From: Cinclus cinclus
Taxonomy: Eukaryota; Chordata; Aves; Passeriformes; Cinclidae
Direction: 5' to 3'
Assembly: GCF_963662255.1 (NCBI RefSeq)
Contig: NC_085055.1
Span: 2,108,602-2,172,601 of the forward strand
DNA length: 64,000 bases
Positions 39,470 to 51,759 of this stretch are shown piece by piece (position 1 is the first letter of the stretch; the number at the start of each line of letters is the position of its first letter). The translations under genes and the position numbers were made by a program. The notes beneath the pieces are model-generated. The model did not search any database. It saw only the letters and a list, made by a program, of their open reading frames with translations, and was not told the origin of the DNA.

Positions 39470-39600
39470 TTTTTACCTTTTTTTCCCCTTAGTTTTTTTT
39501 TTTTTAATTTTATTTTTTTATTTTATTTTTAATTTTTCTTCTATTTTTTTATTTTATTTTTCTTTTATCTTCCTTTTATTTTCATTTATTTTTTTTTTCC
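39470..39600. repeat. T-rich (TTTTATTT)n tract
   Basis: T runs broken by single A or short c/tc interruptions over about 130 bases. Confidence 0.85.
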
Positions 39601-39887
39601 TGTGTCCTTGTTGCTCCTGGTTTTATCTCCTCATCCAAGCCCTTCTTTCTGCCCTGTGTGCCCGGGAATGTTTTTGGGGATCCCCTGTGATCCTGCCCTG
39701 CTCCCTGGCTCTCCATCCTCTGCTCCCACATCCCACTTAGGTGGGGCGACCCCTGGAAATGCTGGAATGTTTTTTTAAAGCCCTTTATTTCAGCGTGGGC
39801 TCCGCTCGAAGTGAGCGGTGTGGCCGGTGCTCGAGGGAGAGATGATTTCTGATGTTGTGCAGAAAGTGTCTGTGGCCTGACGTACAA

Positions 39888-40060
39888 AATCATGGAATCG
39901 CTGAGGCTGGAAAAAGCCAGTGGAATCATCAATGCAACCATTCCCCAGCACTGCCCCATGTCCCCAAGCACCACATTCCCAGGGCTCTTAAATCCCTGCA
40001 GGGACGGGAACTCCACCCCTGCCCTGCACAGCGGTGCCATCCCTTTCCACGCTGACGTTT
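39888..40060 (-). mobile_element. CR1-type LINE 3' fragment
   Basis: In inverted order: 'aaatcatggaatcgctgagg', 'ctggaaaaagcc', 'cactgccccatgtccccaag', 'cttaaatccctgcagggacg' and 'gggaactccacccctgccct'. Confidence 0.78.
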
Positions 40061-41726
40061 TCCCAATATCCCACATTTTTCAGTGCTGATTTAGTTCAAG
40101 GGCAGGCTCCGGAAGCTCTGCCAAGGGATTTCAGGTGTCCTTCTGTTGTGCAATTTTCTGTGTCCTGTTTTCCCAACCCTCGGAGTTTGCAAACACCTCG
40201 GATTCAACGACCGCTGCATATTTTAATTTATTTTTCTGCTGTAATTTATTTGTGGCCAAGAAGACACGGCTGGGTTATTAATATCCTCCTAATTGCTCCG
40301 TTTTCCGGGAGTAACTTGCCTTTTGTGGCCGAGCAGAAGGTGACAGTGACAGCCGGGCTGTGACCTGGAATGATGCAACTGCTTTGATCCCGACCTTCAA
40401 ACCAGGACAGCAGCCCTTTATTCATATTAACACTTCTTCTTGCTAAAGCAAGTCTAATTTTAGAAGAAATTGTACTTATTCCTAAGTTTTGATGATGCAT
40501 TTTTATGGCACAAGGGTCTGGAAAGGTCTTGGCTCTGGAGCTGATGAATTACAGGGAGCAGGACTTTGGGGTCACCCCTGAGGTCAGGAGGGGGCTGCGC
40601 TTTGGTGTTTTGGCCTTTTGGAGGCAAAACCCACGGAACGTCCTCATAAAATCTCCATTATTTGCAGTCTAAATATGAAACAAGTCAACATTCAGCAGGG
40701 GAAGACAAAACAACAGGAACCCAGTGAATGGGGACCTTCAGTTCTTGCGTCCCCTCTGCGCTTGATGCCCAACCTCAAACAAAAACCACTTAAAACTGAG
40801 TGGATTTTGCCTTTTTTTTCCCCCCCTCCACCCCAATTTCCCACCTTTTCCTATTCCCCCCTCAGTTTTTGCCATGTACACATTGCTTTCCACACTATTT
40901 CTGGCCAGCAGGAGTTCCTGATACTGGTGATACTTTCAAAAGATCCTGGATTTTAGAGCAACTTTGAAAGCAATTTCCTTTAAATTCTCCTGAAAATTTG
41001 TACCCCTATAATTTCTTTCAACATAAATCATAAAAAACCACAGATCTGCATGGTCTTGTGGTAATCACGCTCTGCTCTTAACTTTTGAGTTTTCTTGGTG
41101 GATTTGGATTGGGGTTTGTTTTTGGGCCAAAGGTGCACTGTTACTATGTTAATTTAGATACCCTGGTGGAGGTTTTTAATTGGGTTTTGAATTTATTTGA
41201 TTTATACAATTAAATGGTGACACTGAGAGGAGGCTTGAGCCTGTTTTATCTCCCATTCCAAGTGGAATTAACCTGTTATTCCGTTTTCCTTGGCCACTTG
41301 TCTGCTCAAAGCCAAGGAATGGGGGAAGTTCTGCTTCCCCTTGACTCGGTAACAAAACTCCTGCTGGAATTAGACCCAGATTGCAGCAAAGCAATTAAGA
41401 AGGTGCCTGATGAGCCCTTGGCTCATTTGCAGGTTGGGGAAAGGGGCTGCTCCAGTTGGAGAGGCTCAGAAGGAGTCAGGGAGTGGGAATGAGGATATTC
41501 CTTGTGTCTGTGCTGGGCTGTGGGTGCAGAGCTTGGCCCTGGATCCGATCTGTGGGATCAAACCTGGTGTTTTGTGTCTCATCTCCCCCCTCACCTGGGT
41601 TTTGGGGGGCTGAGGTTCATAGGACAGACTGGACACTTGTTTTTATTGATTTTTCCACTGGAGATCAACACCAAAACTGGCAGGTTTTGGTTCCCACCAG
41701 TTTAAGGGTGGTCTGAAGTTGTTCCT

Positions 41727-42140
41727 TTGGAGGGATAAAAGCTGGGTAATCCTCTGCAGGATAAAAACTGGGCATCCTTTGGGGGATAAAAGCTGGGAAT
41801 TCCACTGGAGGATAAAATCTGGTCAGTCCTCTGGGGAATAAAAGCTAGGCAATCCTTTGGGGGATAAAAGCTGGGAATTCCACTGGGGGATAAAATCTGG
41901 TCAATCCTCTGGGGAATAAAAGCTAGGCAATCCTTTGGGGGATAAAAGCTGGGAATTCCACTGGCGGATAAAATCTGGGAATCCTTTGGGGGATAAAAGC
42001 TGGGAATCCTTTTAGGGGATAAAATTTGGCCTTCTTTGGGGAATAAAACCTTGGCAATCTTTTGGGGGGGATAATAGCTGGGCATCCTTTGGGGGGAAAA
42101 ACCCCTTGGCAATCCTCTGGGATAAAATCTGGGCACCTTG
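41727..42140. repeat. Minisatellite of GGATAAAAGCTGGG units
   Basis: About 15 imperfect units of 24-30 bases sharing 'ggggataaaagctggg' followed by 'aatcctttg' or 'aattccactg'. In part of the array longer composite units recur: a block with 'ctggtcaatcctctggggaa' appears twice. The minus-strand IPSFYPPKD-like frame is an artefact of the period. Confidence 0.9.
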
Positions 42141-42374
42141 CTGGATATCCTGCAGCTCCTGCCGTGGGAATGCTCTGGGTTAGGACCTGGGGTCATCTGG
42201 GCACCTCAGGCATTTTGTGTCTGCTCAGCCCTGGCTGTAGGAACCTGAACTCCCTTTGGATTGGGGGTTCTGGCAGCCCCAAGTCCAGCACTGTTCCTTT
42301 ATTTCCCTCCTGGTTTGGAGGCCAGGCTGGAGCAATTCAGGTCTGATTTAAAGGGCTTGGAGCTGCAAGGCTGG

Positions 42375-42420
42375 ACTTGTTAATCCTGGAATATTTTCCA
42401 ACCTGAGTGGTTCTTTGTCA
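42375..42420 (+). mobile_element. Possible CR1 tail remnant
   Basis: 'ctggaatattttccaacctg' then 'agtggttctttg' resembles the last 40 bases of a CR1 end. It is too short to be certain. Confidence 0.35.
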
Positions 42421-44086
42421 AGGAATTCTCGGTCCTAAAGCAGGAAAGTTCCAGGTTTCCTTCATACCCTTCCTCAGCTTTTTGTCCAAGAATTTCTGCT
42501 GGTCCCTTGCCAAGCAGGAGGTAGGAAAAAGCGAAACTAGACTGCAAACTCTGTTTTTGTCAACTTTCCCCTTGCAAAAAGGAGCCAAGAATCCTGGAAA
42601 CCCAAGTCCTCCAGGATCCAGGTGTGATCTGACCCCTCTGGTCTCCACCAATTCCCCTTTTTCTTGTTTCATATCCTGGGAAATGCCGTAGCTCGGGTGC
42701 CTGTCTCTAAGCAGATGCAATAACCTAATCCTGCTTTGCCTTTCCAAGAAATAATTGAGAATTGCTTGAGGATGTCTCTCTGGTTTATGTGGGCTGAAAT
42801 GTAATAAATTTAGCTTGAAAAAGTGGTGGCGATGCCCTTACTGAGTATTTCAGAACAGCTGCGAGAGAGGAAAATGTAGAGGGCCCCACTTTCCAGAGTG
42901 ATGTTTTTTAATCCTTTATCTTTAATTTGTGCCAGCTGTTGTGGAATAATCTTGTTATCCATAACAACCTGCCTGGGCAGGATGACATTCCCTCATTTTT
43001 GTTTCTCTAACTCATCCCCATCCTCGTCTGTGCCCCTGGATGTGGAGAGATGACAGGCAGAACGGGGAATATTTTTAGTTATCCTTTAGTAAAAGCCATG
43101 AATTCCCAGTAAATGGAGCTCGAGTGTCAGGGAGAGTCATTTCAATTACACTCATGACAAAAATAATACTTCAGAACACGCCGAGAGCTGGGAGGAGTAA
43201 TTGTGCTTTTCTTATTTATGTGGCAACTAATAATGGGAAGGAGATTTTTTTCTCTCATAACATGGTTTAGTCTCATGAAACAGTGATTTGCTTCATTTTT
43301 ACTGTGGAGAGTGGTTCCGGCTGCTGCTCTGAGATGGGAACGAGGGATTTGTATTTTTTTTTTTTTCTGGGGTTTTTTTATTTATTTTGCTTCCCCAACC
43401 ACTTGAACTCAGGGATGGGGCTTTAATTCCCGCCACGTTTCCCAATATCGTGTTCAGAAAGATGCTCTTTGGCGGAAAACGGATCATTTACAGCAAGAAT
43501 TACTAAAAAAATGGAATAAAAACTGCTTCAGAGCCACGTTCTGAGGGGTCTGGGGGCTGTCTGGAGGCAGGGATTGAATTTCTTGCCCTGGAGAGCCTGG
43601 CGCTGCTCCCTGCTGTTGCTGCCTTCATCCCAGCAGATAAAAGGGGAAGAGAATTCTCTTTCAAACTTCTAATTTTCATGGCCAGAATAGAGTGAAAATT
43701 CTGCTGAACTCCAAGTTTTTCTGGCTCTGTTGGGAATTTTCCTGCTGCTCATCACTGGGGATCAGCTGGGAGCTGGGAGCGCCTCGCGCATGAAAATCCT
43801 GTCGCGATGTTTGAGGCTTCACCAAAACTTTCATGGGGCAGAGATTGGTTTTCTCTTTCCTTTTTTTTAATGTTGGCGCTGAAAAGATGAATTCTGTGAG
43901 AAGCTCTGAGATTTATTCGTGGTGCTCCAGGTGAAAAAAAAAAAAAACAAAAAATAAATTAACATTAAATAAACTTCCTTTGTGTCTCAGGTGTAATTTG
44001 TCAGTGGCTCCTGCTGGAGAACTTGCCCAATGAGGAATAAATAAAAAAATAAATAAAACAAAAAGGCAGATTTTTTTTAAAATTGT
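42421..44086. other. Unique intergenic stretch, possible regulatory DNA
   Basis: No repeats of note apart from T runs near 43,352-43,380 and an A run near 43,935-43,955. Parts (about 42,880-42,990 and 43,120-43,280) have the balanced, non-repetitive AT-rich texture often seen in conserved noncoding elements. Conservation cannot be tested here. Confidence 0.35.
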
Positions 44087-44899
44087 AAATTGTTCTAATT
44101 GAACCCAGAACACCTAGCTGTGAACGCCATAAATTCTTTATACAAATTTATAATATAAAATGCTTTATATGAATTTATATAAAAATGTATATAAATATTT
44201 TTATATAATTTTATAGAAATTGTTCTAATTGAACCCAGAACACCTGGCTGTGATCCCCATAAATTCTTTATGTAAATTTACAATATAAAATGCTATCTAT
44301 ACATGTATATAAAATAGAAATATTTTTATATAAATTTATAGAAATTGTTCTAATTGAACCCAGAACACCTGGCTGTGACCCTGATAAATTCTTTATGTAA
44401 ATTTATAATATAAAATGCTTTGTATAAATGTATATAAAATAGAAATGTTTTTATACAAATTTATAGAAATTGTTCTAATTGAACCCAGAACACCTGGCTG
44501 TGATCCCCATAAATTCTTTATATAAATTTATAATATAAAATGTTTTGTATAAATGTATATAAAATAGAAATATTTTATATAAATTTATAGAAATTGTTCT
44601 AATTGAACCCAGAACACCTGGCTGTGATCCCCATAAATTCTTTATATAAATTTATAATATAAAATGCTTTGTATAAATGTATATAAAATAGAAATATTTT
44701 ATATAAATTTATAGAAATTGTTCTAATTGAACCCAGAACACCTGGCTGTGACCCTGATAAATTCTTTATATAAATTTATAATATAAAATGCTTTGTATAA
44801 ATGTATATAAAATAGAAATATTTTATATAAATTTATAGAAATTGTTCTAATTGAACCCAGAACACCTGGCTGTGACCCTGATAAATTCTTTATATAAAT
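44087..44899. repeat. 124-130 bp AT-rich satellite, seven units
   Basis: 'tgttctaattgaacccagaa' recurs at 44091, 44221, 44346, 44471, 44595, 44719 and 44843, giving spacings of 130, 125, 125, 124, 124 and 124. Each unit has a conserved GC-containing head ('cacctggctgtgaccctgat' or '...gatccccat') and a long TATA/TTTATA-rich tail. The seventh unit is cut after its head at about 44,899. The shrinking period and rising similarity to the right suggest growth from that end. Confidence 0.95.
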
Positions 44900-45886
44900 T
44901 GCCCTGTGAGGCTGCTGAGTGCCTGGCTCAAGCTGCCCAGTAAAGCTGAGAAACTGCAACAGCAGAGCCCGTTTTATTTGATATTAATTGAGATTTGGGA
45001 ATATTTTCGGAATGCATTGTGGCACAGACCTCCTGTGTAAACCACCAAGATGTTGTGTGAATTATTTTGGATTTTTTTTAAGCAATCAGTTCTTCCCACC
45101 CGGCCAAATCAGCCCCTCCCTCCCTTGCCCAGCGGCTTTTACAGAAATTAAATCACAAACCCAAGAGCCGTAAATGCATTTTTTGCCAAAAAAAAAAAAA
45201 ATTGTCTGGATCTGATCTCTCCTCACCTGCCCTTGCCCCAGGTTACCCAAACAACGATTTGTCCCATTTTTCTGTCTCTTATCCCAATATTTTCTTTGCC
45301 AGCTCCCCCGACCCAGCGCTGCCGTGAAAAATTCCAAAACTCCCTTTTTTTGGGATCCTTTGAATCTTTACTTTCCTCAAACTCATTTTCACACCATTCC
45401 AGCTTTTGCTGCAAAATCACTTCCCCAGCTCCTGAGGCTTAAAAGAGCCGCAGAGCTTGGCTTTTACGTCTTGCTGGGTGCTTCAGAAATGATTTCCATT
45501 TAGGTGCTTAAATGAATGTATTTTCAGGAAAACACTGGGTTTTCATGGCTGAATAAAACCTAATTCTGCCTGACGAAAACACGGCTTAAACAAGAGCTGA
45601 TGCCACTGCATTAAGAAGCAGCAATTAGAATTAGTGAGCAGAAAATTCTATTTCTGGAAAGATTTCTTGCCCAGAGGGTCATGGATGTTTTTATTTATCT
45701 GTTTGTTCCTTTTCACTTGCAAAATGTCTCCAAGTGGCTACAGACAGGGGTTGAATTTTATTAAAAGCAGGAGCTGAATGCTCTGGCTGGAGTTGGCCAA
45801 GTTTGGAGTAACTTAATTGCTGAAAATGCACATTTTTCCACAGGAAAACCCTCAGTGGATAAGCTCTGCCACAGTTTGGCCCTTTT

Positions 45887-45951
<65 letters not shown>

Positions 45952-47630
45952 ACCAAGGTCTGGAATTAATTTATTTTTGTCTCCATGGCCGTTTTGATGT
46001 CTCAGATTTTTCTCTCCCAGGTGCTGCATTTTTCCAAGACGAAAAGGAGTTGCACAAAGTTCTTCTTTGAGGTTTCCCTCTGCCAGCTTTCTCTGGCATT
46101 TAATTCTTTTTTAATGCTGTTTTATGCTTGATTTCTCTCAGGTCTCCTTCCCCTTTCTCCTTTCTTCCCCCTGACACTGTAACGTTTTCCCTTCAATATT
46201 TTTGGAGATCAAAGATTTCTCTCCCATCTTTCTTCTCCCTGCCTTGAAAACAAGGATTTCAATTAATGTGGAGGCAGCTGGGAAGGGGAAAAAAAAATAA
46301 AAAATAAAAAATAAACGAGTCAAGAGCACTCAGGAGTTTAATTTGGGCATCTCTGAGTTTTTCCCCCACTTAATTTCTTGTTACATTTCTGCGTCTGGTT
46401 GAATTTTCATGGAAATCTTTGGGAATTCCAAGCAGGCCAGAGGGGAAAAAAAAAAAAAAAGAGTTTAGAGAGGTCTCATTTTCTTGGGTGCAGTTTTTTG
46501 GGGAGGAAATGAATAATTAATAACTCTGGGGATGCTGCTCCATGGCCCAGGGCATCCCTTGGGATCATTTAGGGGGAAGCAGGGAATTCTTGATCCTTAG
46601 TGTTGATTTTTTGAAGAATCATTGATTATTCTTCAGAACCAGCTGCTCAGCTGAGCTCCTTCCAATTCAGATTTGGATTTTCTCCCTCTTAATTGTTGGA
46701 TTTTCTCTGGAAAATCCCCAGAGCTGGAACTTCTGGGCTTTTTCTTTGGTTGTTTCTTTTCTCCACCCAGGAGCTGCTGAAATACCAGGAGGCAAAATAA
46801 GGATGGGTGTGGGTGATTTTTCTGGATTATCAGAGGATTTTGAGGAAATCCTCCATTTCTGAGGAAGCAGCAGCTCTCCACAAGCAGCATTTTTAATTTA
46901 TTTATTTTTTTTTTTTGTCCTCTGAAAAAAATATTTGGTAGCTGAATTCCTTGGGAATATTTTTTCCCCCTGCCATCGGCGAAAAAAAAAAAATTAAAAT
47001 TTTTTTTTTTTTCTGCTCCCGTTTGGGCAGGAGGATTTGGGGCAGCACGTTTTGGGTATTTGTGCCCAAAATTCCCTTGTCTGGATGATTAATAAAGATA
47101 TTAATGAGAATATAGAGAGTGATATATCAGGGAAAAAATGCTGAGGTTAAGGACAACTGTTCAGGCTGCTGCAAAACCCCAGGTGAGACTTGAACGCCGT
47201 TGTGGGAACTGTTTTATTATGGGGAAAAATGATCTAAAAAGGACAATCTTGGCTAGCCCTGGTACTTTGCATTAAGAGACACTCGGACTCGAAATAAATC
47301 AAAAATCCCATCTTAAGCATGGCATCACCCAAAAATTTATGTGAATTTGCATAGACCTGAATAGATACTAAATACCCAATGATTATTTTCAGAATTCAGT
47401 CGTAACAACTGCTTGTTACATCCATAAAAGAATTAGTTATAAAAATTAAATCAGACGTTAAAGAACATTTTGGGTTTTTTTCCTTGTTTCCAGCTCGTTC
47501 TCCTTAATAAGCTGAGGTGAATCAGCCTGTTCAGAATTTGCTTAATGCCAAAAATAGGTTTCAGGAATAGGACAATACCTGAGCACACATTTAGGGTATT
47601 TGCATTGGCCTTCAAAGGAAGCTGAGGTTG
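44900..47630. other. Intergenic, mostly unique sequence
   Basis: No gene recognised. Apart from (TTTA)n and several A or T runs (about 45,188-45,201, 46,288-46,315, 46,446-46,460 and 46,980-47,012), no structure was found. Confidence 0.55.
45884..45948. repeat. (TTTA)n microsatellite
   Basis: About 16 uninterrupted TTTA tetramers. Confidence 0.95.
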
Positions 47631-48724
47631 CAAAAAAAAACCCCAAAAACAAACAAAAAAAAAACCACCCCAAAAAAGCAAAAGACAAAAAACTAAAAAC
47701 GCCCTAACCAAACCAAAAAACCCAAACAGCCAACAAAGAAACCAAACAAAAAAAAAAACCCAAAAGACTAAAACAAACAAAAAAATCCCCAGAAGAGAAA
47801 CAAAAAACCCCCAAAAAACAACAAAGAAACAAACAAAAAAACCCCCAAAGACAAAAACAAACAAAAAAATTCCCAAAGAGCAGCAACAAACCAAAAAAAC
47901 CCCAAAAACAAAAAAAAAAACCCCAAAAGACAAAAAAAACCCAAAAAAACCCCAAAAGACAAAAACAAACAAAAAAATCCCAAAAAGAGAAACAAACAAA
48001 AAAACTCCAAAAACCAACAACAAAAAACCCAAAAAATCCCTAAAAGACAAAAACAAACAAAAAAATTCCCAAAACCAGAAACAAACAAAAAATCCCCCCA
48101 AAAACAAAAACAACCCAAAAGACAAAAACAAACAAAAAAAAAATCCCAAAAGAAAAACAAACCAAAAAACCCCCCAAAACAACAAAGAAACCAAAAAAAA
48201 AAAGCAAAAAAACCCCAAAAAGAGAAACAAACCAAAAAAACCCCAAAAAACAACAAAGAAACCAAACAAAATCCCCCCAAAAGACAAAAACAAACAACAA
48301 AATTCCCAAACAACCCAAAAAACAAAAAAAACCCCAAAAGACAAAAACAAGCAAAAAATCCACAAAAGAGAAACAAACCAAAAAACCCCCAAAAACAACA
48401 AAAAAACAAACAAAAAAATCCCCCAAAGACAAAACCAAGCAAGAAACCCCCAAAACCAGAAAAAAACAAAAAAAAAACCCCAAAAAGCCAAATAAGAAAC
48501 CCCAAAAAACCGCTAAAAAACAAAAACATGCAATACTAACCAACAAACAAAAAGCCCCCCAAAACCAAGAAAAACAAACGTAAATAAAATTTAAAAAACA
48601 ACCTCTGGCAAAAAAAAAAAACAAACAAACAAAAAAATAAAACTAAAAAATAAAACAAAAAACAAACAAACAAAAAAACCCAAACAAAACCAAACAACAA
48701 CAAAAAAGACACAGGAAAAAAAAT
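47631..48724. repeat. 1.1 kb tract composed almost only of A and C on the plus strand
   Basis: Blocks such as 'aaacaaacaaaaaaatccc' and 'aaccaaaaaaccccc' repeat irregularly. Recurring phrases (ccaaaagacaaaaacaaaca; caacaaagaaaccaaa) suggest an underlying unit of several tens of bases. Because the minus strand is nearly all G and T, stop codons (which need A) are scarce, creating artefactual Phe/Gly/Leu/Val-rich frames of up to 346 codons. The left end contains TAA-bearing unique sequence. No protein is implied. Confidence 0.93.
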
Positions 48725-50870
48725 ATTCATCTTTTCCTGGAATTAAATGCTGCGGAATTCAAAATCGATGAATTTCCGTCCCCAAATTCCGTGTGCTCAG
48801 CTAAGGAAAGGGAAAAAAAAAAAAAAAATCCCAAAATCAACGTGAATTTTGTGTCGCCGGACGCACAAAAAATTAAAAAAAAATAATCAGGAAGGTCCTC
48901 AGGCCCTCCTTGGGTTGGTGCCCGGAAAGTTTTTGGGGTGATTTTGGGTGAGGAACGTGAGCGAGGTTTGGATGGAAAACGTCCAAAAATTAATTTCTCG
49001 TCGTTCAGGGTTCGAAAGCGCCGCGGGAATTTCAGACGTTTTCGTTCGTTCACCCTAAAAATGGATTTTTTTATTATTTTTTTTTAATTTAATAGCATCA
49101 AAACCAGGACTACCGAAAGCTTGAGGTGCTTTTTTTTTTTTTTCTGTGGGGTTAGAATTATTTTTTTTGTTGTTGTTGTTGTTGTTGTTTCAATCTGATT
49201 CATGGATAGGTTATTGATATTTCCAGTATATATATATATATTTTTTTTTTTTTCCTTAAAAAATTTCACCTTCTCCTCTGTCCTCTTCCCAGCAACATTT
49301 TTTTTTTGGTTTTTTTTTTGGGGGTGGGACACATTTCCATCCGGTTTTTCCTGCGCAAATTCCCGATGTGGAAAAGAATCCATTTTTTGCAGTTAAATTT
49401 TATTTAATTTGGGCAGGGGTGATGTGCTCTGTAACCGGAAAGTTCTCCAAGGCCAGATCGTTTTCTTGTCAACAGTAATTATTTATTTTATTTTTATTAT
49501 TATTATTTTTTAATGAAGTACTGGCTTCTAAAAGATCTGAAATGCTTTATAAAAATACTTCATGATCCTCTTAATATCTCCTACACGTCCTTTTCTTCTT
49601 TGGCTTTGTCATTGGGGATGAATTCACTCAAAAATTTGAAATTTCTCTGGTTTTTAACTTTTATGGCTGGTTTGGCTTTGCTTCAGCTCCTTCCTATGGG
49701 TTAATTTTGGAAATCTTCCCACCTCCTGGAACTGATTAAAGGCATCACTCTGATTTTTAAATTTATTTTATTTATTTATTTATTTATTTATTTTTTAATT
49801 TCCTGATCCAACCTAATGCTCCATAAGACTCGGGGTTTAAATTATTTAAAGTATGCTGGAGCTTTCTACACTGCGTCAGTGCGAGTCGTAACCAAGATAG
49901 ATTTTAAAATATATTTTCCATGAGGCAATAAAATAACCTCATAATTCTGTTTGTCAGGCTTGAATCGTGTGAATAAATATGGCAGGAAGTGGATATATGG
50001 TCTTAATACTTTCAATTTTTGGATACTGTTGTGTATTTATTTTTTTTTTCTGTGCGTATTTAAGCTGATGAAGAGCAGGAATTAAATAAATTCTTTATTA
50101 ATTATGAAGTAGTTTGATTTAAAGATCATCTTGCTCAGCCCCCTTACAACGAGTAGGGATTTTGAAAGAACCCAAACAACCTGACCTTAATCAAGGCTGT
50201 AATAAATGAATTAATTAAAGTTTTTAGTGCTTGATTGGCAGGGCAGGACTTGGGGGGGGGTCACAGCCCCTGATAAATTTGAAATTTAACACCAGAGCTC
50301 TGCTGAATCCCGGGAGTTTTGGAGACAGTGGCTGTGTGCTCAATACCATAAAAAAATAAAATTAAATTATTCTTTTTCAACCTCTATTTTCTTTCCCTAA
50401 CCCCGTTTCTGTTTGTTTTGGATTCGTGTCTGGAACAGGAATCCTGTGGCTCTGTCCATGTGCAGAAAGGAGAAAGCAGCGAGTGAAAGAGTTTGCTCTC
50501 TGGTCAGGGAAATAAAGAGAAATAAAAAGATAAATAAAAACATATCAGGGTTTCCAGCAGCTGCTGCTGCAGCTGAGTCAATGTGAGGAGTGAAATAAAA
50601 AATGGGATTTTTACCCGATTTTAGTGGTTGAAACAATATTTACAAAAAAATAATCTGCTTTTTATCTTCATGCTTATAGTAATTCTGCTTTTTTTGACCT
50701 TGTTTAGAAAGAAAAAAAAAACCAAAACCAAAAACCATTAAAAATGTAAACCAATGAGGTAAAAACACTTCTAAAATCCTAATTAAATACCTGACCCATG
50801 CACAACAAATCCTTTGCTGGGGGAAAATCCATGCCAGAAGATGCTGCACTCCTGGAACTGCAGGATTGGG
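48725..50870. other. Intergenic with multiple small microsatellites
   Basis: Contains (GTT)n at about 49,168-49,190, (TA)n at 49,227-49,240, A or T runs, (TTTA)n at 49,764-49,792 and a CR1 tail at 50,115-50,205. No gene recognised. Confidence 0.6.
50115..50205 (-). mobile_element. Short CR1-type tail
   Basis: 'ttaaagatcatcttgctcag', 'cccccttacaacgagtaggg' and 'cctgaccttaatcaaggc' follow the inverted CR1 3' end (the position of 'cccctgcaatgagcaggga' in typical copies). Confidence 0.65.
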
Positions 50871-50877
50871 CTTTGCC

Positions 50878-50879
<2 letters not shown>

Positions 50880-50931
<52 letters not shown>

Positions 50932-51756
50932 GCAATAATAATAATAATAATAGCAATAATAATAATAATAATAATAATAATCGTAATAATAGTAATAGTA
51001 ATAGTAGTAATAGTTGTAGTGGTAGTAGTAATAAATATAATGGTAATGATAATAGTAATAGTAGTAGTAGTAATAATAATAATAATAATAATAATGATAA
51101 TAGCAACAACATTATTAGTAGTAGTGGTAGTAGTAATAAATATAATAATAATAGTAATAATAATAGTAATAGGAATAGTTGTAGTGGTAGTAGTAATAAA
51201 TATAATAGTAATAATAGTAATAGTAATAGTAATAGTAATAGTAATAGTAATAATAAATATAATAGTAATAATAGGAATAGTAATAGTATTAATAATAGTA
51301 ATAGTAATAGTAATAGCAATAGCAATAGTAATAGTAATAGTGGTAGTAGTAATAAATATAACAGTAATAATAGTAATAATAGCAATAGTAATAGTGGTAG
51401 TAGTAATAAATATAATAGTAATAATAGTAATAATAGTAATAATAAATATAATAGTAATAATAGCAATAGCAATAGTATTAATAATAGTAATAGTAATAGT
51501 AATAGTAATAGTAATAGTAATAGTAATAGTAATAGTGGTAGTAGTAATACATATAATAGTAATAATAGTAATAATAGTAATAGTAATAGTGGTAGTAGTA
51601 ATAAATATAATAGTAATAATGATATTACTACTACTACTACTAATAATAATAGTAATAGCAGTAGTGGTAGTAATAAATATACTAATACTAATACTGATAC
51701 TAATACTGATACTGATACTGCTGCTGCTACTACTACTACTACTACAACGACTACTT
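50880..51756. repeat. Trinucleotide array (AAT/AGT/AAC family), about 875 bp
   Basis: It starts as perfect (AAT)n for some 50 bases, then becomes a mosaic of AAT, AGT, GGT, AGC and 'aataaatat' triplets in register. It ends in (ACT/GAT/GCT) triplets and (CTA)n. Register is kept nearly throughout, so plus-strand frames read as Asn/Ser or Ile/Val and the minus strand as Leu. These are not genes. Blocks of 'agtggtagtagtaataaata' recur about eight times, showing higher-order duplication. Confidence 0.96.
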
Positions 51757-51759
51757 TTA

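Larger units (their letters stand above)
36000..41720. other. Intergenic, mostly unique sequence
   Basis: No supportable gene. Includes (TTTA)n at 38,400-38,430, a T/A-rich (TTTTATTT)n tract at 39,470-39,600 and a CR1 fragment at 39,888-40,060. The remaining sequence shows no coding signature. Confidence 0.55.

Noticed and set aside
47451..48624. Minus-strand frames up to 346 codons rich in Phe, Gly and Leu, resembling membrane proteins
   Set aside because: The template is an A/C-only tract. A G/T-only coding strand rarely contains stop codons, so the openness is compositional.
47631..48724. Telomere-like or interstitial telomeric repeat
   Set aside because: Although rich in C and A blocks, there is no regular CCCTAA hexamer and T is almost absent.
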